64,000 bases of DNA from Halomonas salipaludis (GCF_002286975.1 NZ_NSKB01000008.1:62001-126000), one strand, 5' to 3'. Positions 53,248 to 62,097 are shown, counted from the first letter of the stretch. Translations and numbers: made by a program. Notes: a model not told the origin generated them from the letters alone.

Positions 53248-53694
53248 TTACCTACAGGATCTGGCGCCGCCTTTGTGAACCGTGATGGTGCCGGCGTCGG
53301 CGTCGATGCTGACCCAATCTCCTGTCTCGATGACCTCGATGGGATCCAGGTCGCAGTCGGTCATCGCCGGCACGCGCGTCACCACCGCACCCAACGCCAT
53401 CTTGGTGGTCATGCGCGTGAAGATCATCGCCTTTGGGCAGACGCCATTCAGCCGGGCCATATGGAAAAAGGCAGACCAGCCAGAGGAGCCTTTCGCCCCG
53501 GGAAAGACCAGGATCTTGCCGGCGAACGACTGGCCGACGAGCTCATGACGTCGCTCGATGATGGTGCCATCACGCTCATTGATACCTCCCCATCCGGAGA
53601 TGGTCTCCCGGGTCACCAGGGCCTCGCCCTCCGCCTTGCCACCGACGACCCGGCGCCCGTGAATCACCCGTTGCTGCGCCTCCAAAGCAGTCAT
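53248..53694 (-). CDS. Aconitase X small subunit (DUF126, swivel domain)
   Basis: 148-residue swivelling domain protein of the aconitase X family (former DUF126). GKILVFPGAKGSSGWS is the family's conserved phosphate/substrate loop. It pairs with the large subunit encoded directly upstream: the large-subunit TGA is followed by one base and then this ATG, with GGAGGG in front. In bacteria, two-subunit aconitase X enzymes are known as cis-3-hydroxy-L-proline dehydratases; other dehydratase roles exist in archaea. Confidence 0.87.
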   Translation of the reverse strand: MTALEAQQRVIHGRRVVGGKAEGEALVTRETISGWGGINERDGTIIERRHELVGQSFAGKILVFPGAKGSSGWSAFFHMARLNGVCPKAMIFTRMTTKMALGAVVTRVPAMTDCDLDPIEVIETGDWVSIDADAGTITVHKGGARSCR

Positions 53695-53695
53695 C

Positions 53696-54967
53696 TCAAA
53701 GCCCTCCCTTCCACTCACCGGTCAGTGCCGCATCGACACACTGGCGCACCGATCCGAACCATCCCTGCACCTTGGCGATGGCCGGCAGATAGTGGGCCTG
53801 CTTGGCCGAGTCCGTGGCAATCACCCTGACGCCTTCGGGAAGCCGGCGAGAAATCGCCGGACAGGTATCGCTCATGATGACGCCGCCCGCCGCCTCGATG
53901 GTTTCCAGGTACCCGGCGCGCCGGGCGATCTCCTTGATGGCCCGCGGCGTGTGGACCCAGAGCGCCACATCGGGATGGATCTTGCGGCCACGCAGCAGAT
54001 GCGCCACCAGTTCGACCTGCTCGATGGCATTGTGGGGGCAGCCGAGCATGATGAAGTCCACGCGATGGTCGGTGGCACTCTGCAGTTTCTCCCAAGCCTC
54101 GCGCCGCTCGGCCTCGCCGAAGTTCAGTTCATGCTGCGGCCGATGGGAGCCGAAGGCCTCTTCCAAGGTGCGCGCCTCCGGCGTGACGCCGGGGATGTGA
54201 TACATCTCGACACCGCCTGACGAGGCGGCTGCAGCGCCGAAGTGCTTGAGCTTGATCAGGTTGGGATGGTGCAGGCGGCCGCTCAATACCGGCTTGTGCT
54301 CCTGGACGACTTCACCGACGTAGTAGCCCAGCAACCCCCAATCCATCATGTCGTCGACGTCGATGGACACGTTCACACCATGGGTACCGAAGCGGTTCTC
54401 CGGCAAGTGATAGCCCCAGTAGGGAATACGACCGGTAAGGGCCGCGGCCCCAGTGCTCTCCTTGCCCTCGACATTGGTCCGCGCGCCAAGCACGGAATTG
54501 CAGTAGATGACGGCGGACGACTCCATCCAGGCACAGTGTTCGCCCATGAGCGGTACATTGCCCACCTGATAGGGCGTGCAGGTGGCACACATGTTGATGC
54601 CACGCTCGCCCAGGAATGCCTCGGACGCCCGCTGCATCTTCACCAGCGACTCGTCGACGCCCTGCAGGCGCCAATTGTCGTTGTCGATGCCGGTGATCAG
54701 TTGGGTCGTCGGCACGGCGACGCGGGGTATCTCGACGACCTCGTCACTGTCGAGATTGAGTTCTGAATAGACGGCATCGAAACCCTTGTCGACGATGGAC
54801 TGTATCGAAGGGGTCGAGGCATTGAAGGCCCCCGCCACATTGCGCGTCTCGACCAGGCGCTCCGCCCCCACGGCCTGGCCATAACGCAGCAGCAGGTCCA
54901 TGGCCCGCGCCTTGGCGGGGCCGTTGGCGCCGTCCAGCATGGCTTTCTCATAATCCGTCAACTGCAT
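53696..54967 (-). CDS. Aconitase X catalytic subunit (DUF521)
   Basis: 423-residue aconitase X catalytic subunit, a lyase that dehydrates a hydroxy acid. NMCATCTPYQVGNVP (Cys127, Cys130), ARTNVEGKESTGAAALTGR and MSDTCPAISRR near the C-terminus (a further cysteine) are family landmarks. The ATG at 54965-54967 has GAGGAGG upstream. First gene of the run with the small subunit, TRAP permease and dioxygenase, and divergent from a LysR gene. Best-known bacterial activity is cis-3-hydroxy-L-proline to pyrroline-2-carboxylate; the real substrate here is not proven. Confidence 0.87.
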   Translation of the reverse strand: MQLTDYEKAMLDGANGPAKARAMDLLLRYGQAVGAERLVETRNVAGAFNASTPSIQSIVDKGFDAVYSELNLDSDEVVEIPRVAVPTTQLITGIDNDNWRLQGVDESLVKMQRASEAFLGERGINMCATCTPYQVGNVPLMGEHCAWMESSAVIYCNSVLGARTNVEGKESTGAAALTGRIPYWGYHLPENRFGTHGVNVSIDVDDMMDWGLLGYYVGEVVQEHKPVLSGRLHHPNLIKLKHFGAAAASSGGVEMYHIPGVTPEARTLEEAFGSHRPQHELNFGEAERREAWEKLQSATDHRVDFIMLGCPHNAIEQVELVAHLLRGRKIHPDVALWVHTPRAIKEIARRAGYLETIEAAGGVIMSDTCPAISRRLPEGVRVIATDSAKQAHYLPAIAKVQGWFGSVRQCVDAALTGEWKGGL

Positions 54968-55039
54968 GATGCGTGCCTCCTCATGCCGGCGTGTCACGAC
55001 GCCCGGCCTGTATTGTTTTAGGCAGATTAGCCAAGCCTA

Positions 55040-55091
55040 TCTTTTGGAGAAATAGTCGTTTTAAGATAAGAGCTTTCGCTAAACGCGAAAA
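55040..55091 (-). promoter_or_regulatory. 52-bp shared promoter block, copy 1, with LysR dyad
   Basis: This block matches 60554-60605 at 41 of 52 positions with no gaps. It begins TCTTTTGGAGAAATAG and contains the dyad TTTCGC-TAAAC-GCGAAA (55074-55090), a T-N11-A type LysR site. It starts 73 bases before the aconitase X start and 95 bases before the divergent LysR start, so LysR probably controls both directions. Confidence 0.75.
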
Positions 55092-55134
55092 AATAACCCA
55101 CCCATGCCCGTACCGCCCTCACCTGGAGGTCGTC

Positions 55135-56067
55135 TTGGATACCCTGACCAACATCCGCACCTTTCTCACGGTAGTGCGTGCCGGCAGCTTTTCAGCCGCC
55201 GCTCGTACCCTGGATACCGTGCCCTCGGTGATCACCAAGCGGGTCGACCAGCTGGAGCACCAGCTCAAAGTCAGCCTCTTCACGCGTACCACCCGCAAGC
55301 TGGACCTGACCGAGGTCGGCGAGCGCTACTATCCGCGCTTCATGACCATCATCCGGGAGATCGACGATGCCTTTCAGGACGTGACCAGTTCACGGCATCG
55401 CATCGAAGAGAAGCTGCGCATCAAGTGCCCCACGACCATGGCCATTCAGTACTACGGCCATATCCTCACCGACTTCCAGCGCAGCTATCCCGGCATCCGG
55501 CTCGAACTGCTGCTGATCGACCGCTCGGTGAATCCAGTGGAGGAGAGCTTCGATATTGCCATCGGCGCCCTGCCGACCTCTTATGCCAACGTCGAGGACA
55601 TCCCGCTGTGCCCGCTGCCGCGGATCATCGTGGCATCGCCCACCTATCTCCAGGAGAAGGGCATGCCGAAGCATCCGAGCGACCTGATTCACCACGACTG
55701 CCTGACCTTCCTTGCCGCTGGTAACCGCTGGCAGTTCCAGGGTGACAAGGGGCCGGTGAGCGTGGACGTCACGGCCCGGGTCAGCGTCAACGACAGCCAC
55801 GTTCTCATGCATGCCGTGGAGAACCACCTGGGCATCGCCATCGTCGCCAGCCACATCGCGGAGCCCAGCCTGCGGCAGGGCCTGGCGACAGAGATACTCT
55901 CCCACTATCCCGTGCCCGATCTGTGGGTGAAGGCACTGGTACCTCGCAATCGTCGTGGCAACGCGGCCGTGGAAGCCGTGATCAGCTGGCTCAAGAATGC
56001 CAGTCAACCGGCGCCCCCCTGGGAGCAGATCCCGCTCAGCAAGATCACTCGCCAGGCACCGTCCTGA
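55135..56067 (+). CDS. LysR-family regulator of the aconitase X regulon
   Basis: 310-residue LysR regulator with helix-turn-helix FLTVVRAGSFSAAARTLDTV then PSVITKRVDQLEHQLKVSLF, and the usual effector domain. The start is taken as TTG at 55135-55137 because GGAGGT lies 4-5 bases upstream and the protein then begins LDTLTNIRTFL, right for the family; the frame is open further up without a site. Divergent from the aconitase X genes and convergent with the IlvD/Edd dehydratase gene. Confidence 0.9.
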   Translation: MDTLTNIRTFLTVVRAGSFSAAARTLDTVPSVITKRVDQLEHQLKVSLFTRTTRKLDLTEVGERYYPRFMTIIREIDDAFQDVTSSRHRIEEKLRIKCPTTMAIQYYGHILTDFQRSYPGIRLELLLIDRSVNPVEESFDIAIGALPTSYANVEDIPLCPLPRIIVASPTYLQEKGMPKHPSDLIHHDCLTFLAAGNRWQFQGDKGPVSVDVTARVSVNDSHVLMHAVENHLGIAIVASHIAEPSLRQGLATEILSHYPVPDLWVKALVPRNRRGNAAVEAVISWLKNASQPAPPWEQIPLSKITRQAPS

Positions 56068-56118
56068 CGCCCTGCGCTGAGCTCGGCCCGGGTACAAGCC
56101 GTCGACGGTATGGACGCT

Positions 56119-57816
56119 TCAATCCACGGCGTTCCCCTCGCTGCGTACCAGCACCGCCCCCTTCGTCAACGGTTGCACAGTACGCCGGTATTGCTGCAGC
56201 CAGCCGGTATCGAACAGCGGTTGGCGAGGGCGCCAGCGCTGCAGGCGCCGCTCCAGCTCATCGGCATCCACCTCCAGGTCGCAGCGCCGCGTATCGAGGT
56301 CGATGACGATACGGTCGCCATCCTCCACCAGCGCCAGAGGGCCGGCCACGGCCCCCTCGGGAGAAACCTCCGCCACCACCAGCCCCTTGCAGACCAGCCC
56401 TGAAAGGTGGCCATCGGTGAGCATCGCCACCTCCTCGCCCAGGCCGGCACCGTCGATGGCAAAGACGACCCGCGAAGCGCCTCCGCCCATGCCGGGCCCA
56501 CCGCACACCCCAGCCCCGCGCATGACCAGCACATCGCCGGGGCGGATCTCGCCCTGTTCCAAGGCCGCCAAGGCATCGTCCGAGTTGGAGAAGCAGCGCG
56601 CAGGGCCGGTGAAGCGACGTACCTTGCGCTCCACGATACCGGTCTTGACGATCCCCGACTCCAGCGTCAGGCTGCCGCGCAGTATGACGATTGCCGGACG
56701 CGAAGCGACGGGCCTTGCCATCGGGCGGATCACGCTCTCATCCGCCACCGTGACGCCATCCAGCTCGGCCTCGAGGGAACGCCCTGTCACCGTGATCGCG
56801 TCGGCATCCAACAGCGGTTCCAGCTGTTTGAGCACCGCCTGGCAGCCACCGGCCGCATCGAAGGCCTCGATGGTATGTTCGCCCACCGGGCGCACCGCAC
56901 TGAGCACCGGCACCTGATCGGCCAGTCGCTCGAAGAGCGCATACACGTCGACGTCGCAGTGCGCCTCCACGGCCACTGCCTGAAGATGCTTGACCGAGTT
57001 GATCGAGCCGCCCACCGCCAACACCGCCCGCGCGGCGTTGGCAAAACTGCCAGGCGTGAGGATGTCGCGAGGCTTGAGATCCTCCCAGATCATCTCGACG
57101 ATGCGCTGGCCTGCCTGGCGCACCGTATCGCCCATCCTGGCACTGTTGGCAGCGACCGGCGTACTGCCCGGCAGCGCCATGCCCAGTGCCTCGCAGACGA
57201 TATGCATCGAGTTCGCCGTGCCCATGCCGGAGCAGACACCCGGCCCCTTGACCGCCTCGCGACTCATGCCGATGAGCTCGTCACGGTCCAGGTTACCGGT
57301 CACCACATGCATGGCCCCGACGAAGACATCCTCGATATCGACATGCCGGCCCCGATATTCGCCACTGGGCTGATAGCCGCAGGACACCATCAGGCTGGGA
57401 ATGTTGAGTCGCGCGGCGGCCATCAACTGACCCGGCACGGTCTTGTCGCAGGAGGTCAGACAGACCATGCCATCGAGCATGGCGCCCTCGACACTGGCCT
57501 CGATGTCATTGGTGACGAGATCCCGCGCCGCGAGGATATAGGCACCGCGAGCGCCGGCGCCGGTGATGAAGTCGCTGGGGGCCGTGGTGCGAACCTCGAA
57601 GGGCACGCCCCCTGCCTCGCGAATGGCCTGCTTGAGTTCGGCCGCGACGCCGTCGAGATGAGAGAAACAGGCGGCCAGTTCGGATGAGGTGTTGATGATG
57701 GCAATCTTGGGTTTCTCGCAATCTTCCTCGGCAATGCCCAGGGCGTGCCAGTGGGCGTTTCGCACCGCCCAGAGATAGGAACCGCGGGGAAAATTGCTGC
57801 GCAGTTTACGCTTCAT
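56119..57816 (-). CDS. IlvD/Edd family dehydratase
   Basis: 565-residue iron-sulfur dehydratase of the dihydroxy-acid/sugar-acid/6-phosphogluconate group. Cluster cysteines are in SSELAACFSH (Cys50), CLTSCDKTVPGQ (Cys123) and KGPGVCSGMGTANSM. The C-terminal domain has GMGGGASRVVFAIDGAGLGE, then EVAMLTDGHLSGL and VSPEGAVAGPLALVEDGD. The sequence is nearer the sugar-acid dehydratase style than house-keeping IlvD, and its place among catabolic genes argues against valine/isoleucine synthesis. It follows the TAXI receptor by 51 bases in the operon that starts with the FAD oxidoreductase. Confidence 0.88.
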   Translation of the reverse strand: MKRKLRSNFPRGSYLWAVRNAHWHALGIAEEDCEKPKIAIINTSSELAACFSHLDGVAAELKQAIREAGGVPFEVRTTAPSDFITGAGARGAYILAARDLVTNDIEASVEGAMLDGMVCLTSCDKTVPGQLMAAARLNIPSLMVSCGYQPSGEYRGRHVDIEDVFVGAMHVVTGNLDRDELIGMSREAVKGPGVCSGMGTANSMHIVCEALGMALPGSTPVAANSARMGDTVRQAGQRIVEMIWEDLKPRDILTPGSFANAARAVLAVGGSINSVKHLQAVAVEAHCDVDVYALFERLADQVPVLSAVRPVGEHTIEAFDAAGGCQAVLKQLEPLLDADAITVTGRSLEAELDGVTVADESVIRPMARPVASRPAIVILRGSLTLESGIVKTGIVERKVRRFTGPARCFSNSDDALAALEQGEIRPGDVLVMRGAGVCGGPGMGGGASRVVFAIDGAGLGEEVAMLTDGHLSGLVCKGLVVAEVSPEGAVAGPLALVEDGDRIVIDLDTRRCDLEVDADELERRLQRWRPRQPLFDTGWLQQYRRTVQPLTKGAVLVRSEGNAVD

Positions 57817-57867
57817 GAGTCCGCCCTTTAGGTAATGGTGATGTTAAGTTCCGGCCAGCTCGCCCCC

Positions 57868-59091
57868 TCAGTCCAGGGCGCGAACCAACTCGCCGTAGGG
57901 CTGCGCAATACCATTCTCTTCGCGATACTGCTGCCAGAAATTCACCCAGCTCTCATTACCGGGGCTGACGTTGATTCCTTGGTCGGCGGCCAGGGCCATG
58001 GCTTCCTGATAACTGGCCACTCTCGACTGGGCAAGCTCCACCAGGGCCTCCTGACGCTCCTGGAAAGCCTCGTTCCAGCCCCCCTTTTCCTCCAGATAGC
58101 GGATGGCACCTTCGTGCAGGGGCTGCATGGCGCCGTGCTCGAGGAACAGCTTCAGGTTATCCATGCTCATCATATGGGCATGCGTGAAATCCCCCTTGAA
58201 GCTGTCGTAGGCTTCATCCATCCACTTGACCAGGTGATAGACGAAGTCCGGATCGTCGTCGCCGCGCACGTGGTACATCTGGAAGGCATGGTCCATGTTC
58301 AAACCATGTGCGGTGCCGGCACCTGAACTGACTTCCATGGGCACATAGCCCAAATTCACATTCCGATAGCGCTCATAGGCCTCGGGGTCCTCGGCCGGTT
58401 CAGGCAGCTCCAACCAGCGGATGCTGTGGGGGCTGGCCTCCGCCTCGTAGCTAGGCCCGGCAACCGGCCCGGTGATCGCCACGTCGGCACGCCCTTCGGT
58501 GACCACGGCGGTATTGGCACCGAAACTGCCCACCTCGACCAGCTCCACCTCATCATGGTCGAGATCGAGATAAGCCAGTAACGCATCGATACCCACCAAC
58601 AGGAAGGCAGAACTACCTGCATAGGCAATACGGGTTCCCGGGCCTATGTCGTGGATGCTCTCTATGTCCGAGTCGCCACGTACCATGTAGCCCCATGGCG
58701 TGACCATGGCCAAGGCAATGGCACGCGTATCGGCCGGACCTCCATCACGCGACGCGAAGCCATCCACCGCATCCATCTGGTCGTAATACTCGGAAGCCTG
58801 CATCAGGGCGATGCGCCCTTCATCGGTATTCAACCAGGAGGCCCGCGAAAAACCGTTGGGAGCCGGCAGCACCCTCACCCGCGTGGGTGTCTGCGATGAG
58901 AGTTCCGTCGTCCATGCCACTGCCAGGGAGTGATTGCCCGTACCCACCGCAGGCGTGATCACATTGAAGTAGCGAGGCCATTCGTAGTCATCTTCGGCTA
59001 TCGCCTGCTGACCGATAGTGGCAACTGCCAGGCTGGCGCCGAGCATGGTACCGGCTACCCACCTGAGGCCATTGAGCTGGATCTTGTGCAT
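57868..59091 (-). CDS. TRAP transporter TAXI-family solute-binding protein, long form
   Basis: 407-residue TAXI-like receptor, longer than the usual 320-340. A signal peptide ending QQAIA is followed by EDDYEWPRYFNVITPAVGTG. IGPGTRIAYAGSSAF and PLHEGAIRYLEEKGGW are diagnostic, and the tail after it (about 60 residues) is extra. The ATG at 59089-59091 has GGAG upstream. There is no permease gene beside it; the fused permease at 51227-53200 is the likely partner. Confidence 0.85.
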   Translation of the reverse strand: MHKIQLNGLRWVAGTMLGASLAVATIGQQAIAEDDYEWPRYFNVITPAVGTGNHSLAVAWTTELSSQTPTRVRVLPAPNGFSRASWLNTDEGRIALMQASEYYDQMDAVDGFASRDGGPADTRAIALAMVTPWGYMVRGDSDIESIHDIGPGTRIAYAGSSAFLLVGIDALLAYLDLDHDEVELVEVGSFGANTAVVTEGRADVAITGPVAGPSYEAEASPHSIRWLELPEPAEDPEAYERYRNVNLGYVPMEVSSGAGTAHGLNMDHAFQMYHVRGDDDPDFVYHLVKWMDEAYDSFKGDFTHAHMMSMDNLKLFLEHGAMQPLHEGAIRYLEEKGGWNEAFQERQEALVELAQSRVASYQEAMALAADQGINVSPGNESWVNFWQQYREENGIAQPYGELVRALD

Positions 59092-59160
59092 TGCTGTGCG
59101 CTCCATGTATTAGGAAACATGCGTTGTTGTTGTGTCGGCGCCTCGCGCCATACTGGCTGT

Positions 59161-60507
59161 TCAGGAGGTCGCGACCTTATTCGCCAGGTCTGCTTCGCTC
59201 CATCGATAGTGTCTTTTTTCGACGTTCTCCTTGACTCGCTCGCGCATCGCCGCGGTATCGATGGCGTGCACGCTGCCACTCCCCGCCAGATCCAGGGCGT
59301 GCGCTGCTGCCATACCCATGGCGATACAGGGTCCCATCACCCTGACACTCGACAGGGCTGCCGCGTCGGCATCGATGCAGCGCCCAGCGGCCACCAGGTT
59401 ATGGCACTCCTCCGGCACCAGACTGCCGAGGGGGATGTAATGGACATGCTCCTCATCGAAGGTGATCCAGTGGTGGCCATCGCTATGGTCGTGCAGTTCG
59501 ATGGGCCAGGCAGTTCGGCCGATGGCATCATCGAACCGATAACCGCTCTTCAGCTCCTCGACGGTGAGATGGTGACGCCCCACGATCCAGCGCGTCTGGC
59601 GAATCCCCGGTAGGCCGAAGGATCTGATTCGCGCCTTACCGAAGCACTCGGGAAACTCCTGGCGCAGGAACTCCACCCCCCGGGAGGCCTGCTCCTTGCC
59701 CTCCAAGGCCTTGGCCGATGCCTCAACCGGGTCCAGCGGAGTCTCGACATGGGTCATGTTCATCGCCGCGATACCGCTGCCGGGGATGATGAAACCGAGC
59801 CCCTCACGACGCAGCAGACCATAGGCGTCGCCTCTCTCCTTCATGCGCTGGCTGATCTCCTGCTTCGTCGGCTGATGGCGCTCATCGATATGTTCGAGTA
59901 CCACCATCTGGGTACCGAAGACGCCCTGTCTGGCCGGCTCACGGCAGGCGAACCCTGCCTGGTAGGTCAGCGCCGCATCGCCGCTGGCATCGACGAAGCC
60001 CTGCGCCTCGATGCTCACCACCCCGTAGCGGGTCATGAAGTCGCTACGTACGATCCGGCCATCCTCGACATGGGCATCGAGCAGCATGGCCCCCAGTAGC
60101 GGCGTGATGTCGGCCTCGAGGACACTGTTCTCGCTCCAGCGTCCCAGCGCCACCTCGTCGTAGTAGACCACCGTGGTATTGGGGCCATTGCGATAGTGAA
60201 TCGCCCCCTCCTGCTCCTCGAGGTAACTCAGGATGTCATCGGCGATGCCGTGCGTGAACTGGTAGCCATGGGTGCCGTTCGAGAAGAGCCCGCAAAAGGT
60301 GGCAATGATCGAATTGACCGCCTGCCCACCCAACGCCGGCTGGCTGTCGACCAGAACGACACTGCGTCCCAGCTTGGCCGCCTGCAGGGCCGCCGACATG
60401 CCGGCGATACCGGCGCCCACGACACAGATATCGGCCTTGAGATGTCGCGTGGCACGCGCATTGCCACGCCGCACGATGCGCGTCTCGGTGCTCGGTGAAC
60501 CCGCCAT
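59161..60507 (-). CDS. FAD-dependent oxidoreductase
   Basis: 448-residue flavoprotein with a Rossmann motif ADICVVGAGIAGMSAALQAA, then ALGGQAVNSIIATFCGLFSN, and the C-terminal HNLVAAGRCIDADAAALSSV and RVMGPCIAMGMAAAHALDL segments. This is the layout of the FAD_oxidored (PF12831) family, which oxidises or dehydrogenates hydroxy or other organic acids. No cofactor-linked cysteine cluster is seen. First gene of the FAD oxidoreductase-TAXI receptor-dehydratase operon, directly behind the second copy of the shared promoter block. Substrate unknown. Confidence 0.85.
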   Translation of the reverse strand: MAGSPSTETRIVRRGNARATRHLKADICVVGAGIAGMSAALQAAKLGRSVVLVDSQPALGGQAVNSIIATFCGLFSNGTHGYQFTHGIADDILSYLEEQEGAIHYRNGPNTTVVYYDEVALGRWSENSVLEADITPLLGAMLLDAHVEDGRIVRSDFMTRYGVVSIEAQGFVDASGDAALTYQAGFACREPARQGVFGTQMVVLEHIDERHQPTKQEISQRMKERGDAYGLLRREGLGFIIPGSGIAAMNMTHVETPLDPVEASAKALEGKEQASRGVEFLRQEFPECFGKARIRSFGLPGIRQTRWIVGRHHLTVEELKSGYRFDDAIGRTAWPIELHDHSDGHHWITFDEEHVHYIPLGSLVPEECHNLVAAGRCIDADAAALSSVRVMGPCIAMGMAAAHALDLAGSGSVHAIDTAAMRERVKENVEKRHYRWSEADLANKVATS

Positions 60508-60553
60508 GTAAGCTATCTCCCGTTGTCGTTTCCCTGGAGACTAGACAAGGGAG

Positions 60554-60605
60554 TCTTTTGGAAAAATAGCCTTATCAAGACAGCAGCTTTCGCCATATGC
60601 GAAAA
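60554..60605 (-). promoter_or_regulatory. 52-bp shared promoter block, copy 2, with LysR dyad
   Basis: Same orientation and length as 55040-55091, 41 of 52 bases identical, and the same dyad TTTCGC-CATAT-GCGAAA (60588-60604). It starts 47 bases before the FAD oxidoreductase gene. No regulator gene adjoins this copy, so the LysR at 55135-56067 probably acts here at a distance. Confidence 0.75.
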
Positions 60606-60680
60606 GCGAGTCTGCACGGGGATACCAGGCCAGCCGGGGGAGAGACTCCCGCCCTCATGATCAGGTCCATCCAGACACAA

Positions 60681-60700
60681 ACCCCCGCCATGGCGGGGGT
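60681..60700 (-). terminator. Terminator of pcaHG
   Basis: A perfect 20-bp palindrome, ACCCCCGCCA and its complement, 25 bases past the pcaG stop, followed on the minus strand by TTTGTGT. It ends pcaHG before the FAD oxidoreductase promoter. Confidence 0.8.
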
Positions 60701-60724
60701 AGGATCCTGCACGCTGGACGCGCC

Positions 60725-61357
60725 TCAAAAGTCGAAGAACACCGTCTCGCCGTCGCCCTGCAGGCGAATATCCAGGCGGTAGCGCACCTTACCGTCGGCC
60801 TCCTCGCGTTTGGCGATCAGCGTCTGGCGGCGCGCCGGCGACTCGATGGCACTGAGCACCGGGCAGGCGGCATTGGCGTCCGCTTCGTCCTCGAAGTAGA
60901 GGCGCGTCTGCAGCTGGATATTCACGCCGCGGGCGAAGATCGCCAGGTTGATGTGCGGCGCCATGGTCTTGCCGTCGCCGCGGGTGATGGCCCCCGGCTT
61001 GATGGTGGCCAAGGTCCACTCGCTGTCGCCCACCGCGGTGGTGGCGGTGCGGCCGAAGCTGTTGAACGGCTTCTGTAGATCGAAGGCCGGCTGATACTGG
61101 CCCTGGCTATCGGCCTGCCAGGCCTCGATCAACGCATCGCGCACCAGGTCACCGTTGCCGTCGATCACCTGGCCGACCACCTCGATATGCTCGCCGTCGG
61201 CTTCGGGCTTGGCCAACTGGTTCCAGATCTCTTCATCGCGCTCGGGCAGGCCGGCGACATCCAGTGCCAGGCCGATGTGCACGTAGGGGCCGGCGGTCTG
61301 GGAGGCGGTCTCGCGCAGCATCAGGTCGTGGGTACCGACGCTATTGGGCTGTTGCAT
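60725..61357 (-). CDS. pcaG: Protocatechuate 3,4-dioxygenase alpha subunit
   Basis: 210-residue alpha subunit of intradiol protocatechuate 3,4-dioxygenase. It has SQTAGPYVHIGLALD at the N-terminus, DALIEAWQADSQGQY and MAPHINLAIFARGVNIQLQT in the intradiol beta-sandwich. The alpha chain lacks the full iron-ligand set, which the beta chain supplies. The ATG at 61355-61357 has GGGAGAG upstream; a longer open frame runs back into pcaH in a meaningless reading. It lies 14 bases after pcaH. Confidence 0.94.
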   Translation of the reverse strand: MQQPNSVGTHDLMLRETASQTAGPYVHIGLALDVAGLPERDEEIWNQLAKPEADGEHIEVVGQVIDGNGDLVRDALIEAWQADSQGQYQPAFDLQKPFNSFGRTATTAVGDSEWTLATIKPGAITRGDGKTMAPHINLAIFARGVNIQLQTRLYFEDEADANAACPVLSAIESPARRQTLIAKREEADGKVRYRLDIRLQGDGETVFFDF

Positions 61358-61371
61358 GGCGGTCTCTCCCG

Positions 61372-62097
61372 TCACTGGTTTTCGAAGTAGGTCTGCAGCT
61401 CGCCGCGTACCACCAGGTCGAAGCGGTAGGCCAGGCAGTCCATGGGGCGGCTGCGCGCCATGTCGAGGCGGCCGATCATGGTCTCGACGGCGTCCGGGTC
61501 GTTGATCGTCTGCACGATGGGGCAGATCGGGATCAGCGGGTCGCCCTCGAAGTACATCTGGGTGATCAGGCGGGTCGAGATCGACGGGCCCATCACCGAG
61601 ACGTGGATATGCGCCGGGCGCCAGGTATTGATGCCGTTGGGCCAAGGATAGGGGCCGGGCTTGATGGTACGGAAGCGGTACCAGCCGTCGTCGTCGGTAA
61701 GGCAGCGGCCGACGCCGCCGAAGCTGGGGTCGAGGGGCGCCAGGTAGGCGTCTTTCTTGTGGCGATAGCGGCCGCCGGCGTTGGCCTGCCACATCTCCAC
61801 CAGGGTGTGCGGCACCGGCTTGCCGTACTGGTCGACCACGCGCCCGAACATGATGATGCGCTCGCCGATGGGCAGCGCATCCTGGCCCTCGCGGTAGTTC
61901 ATCAGCAGGTCATTGTCGTGGGGGCCCATGCGCAGGGCGCGGAAATCCGGCCCGCTTAGCTCGGAGACGCTGGGCCGCTGCAGGCTGACCAGCGCCTGGT
62001 TGGGCGAACGTGCCACGGTGGTCTTGTAGCCCGGCGCATAGGCCGGCGGATGCCAGTTACGGTCGCGCTCGACGTAGCGCTTGTTGTCGTCTTGCAT
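61372..62097 (-). CDS. pcaH: Protocatechuate 3,4-dioxygenase beta subunit
   Basis: 241-residue beta subunit that binds the catalytic Fe(III) and cleaves protocatechuate between the two hydroxyls to beta-carboxymuconate. By position, the iron ligands are Tyr111 (GGRYRHK), Tyr150 (PGPYPWP), His163 and His165 (WRPAHIHVS), matching the Pseudomonas enzyme. It would take the product of vanAB 24 kb away. AGAGGG lies upstream of the ATG, and a PcaQ-like box is about 105 bases upstream. Confidence 0.95.
   Translation of the reverse strand: MQDDNKRYVERDRNWHPPAYAPGYKTTVARSPNQALVSLQRPSVSELSGPDFRALRMGPHDNDLLMNYREGQDALPIGERIIMFGRVVDQYGKPVPHTLVEMWQANAGGRYRHKKDAYLAPLDPSFGGVGRCLTDDDGWYRFRTIKPGPYPWPNGINTWRPAHIHVSVMGPSISTRLITQMYFEGDPLIPICPIVQTINDPDAVETMIGRLDMARSRPMDCLAYRFDLVVRGELQTYFENQ

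Noticed and set aside
54968-55134. Upstream in-frame extension of the LysR gene to an ATG at 54973
   Set aside because: It would overlap the conserved 52-bp promoter block. The TTG with GGAGGT at 55135 gives the normal LysR N-terminus.
56119-57816. Biosynthetic dihydroxy-acid dehydratase (ilvD)
   Set aside because: Position among catabolic genes and motif details fit the sugar-acid branch better; no other branched-chain amino acid genes are nearby.
61358-61792. Upstream extension of the pcaG frame
   Set aside because: It overlaps pcaH in another frame and reads as low-complexity arginine/proline-rich sequence; PcaG starts at 61357.
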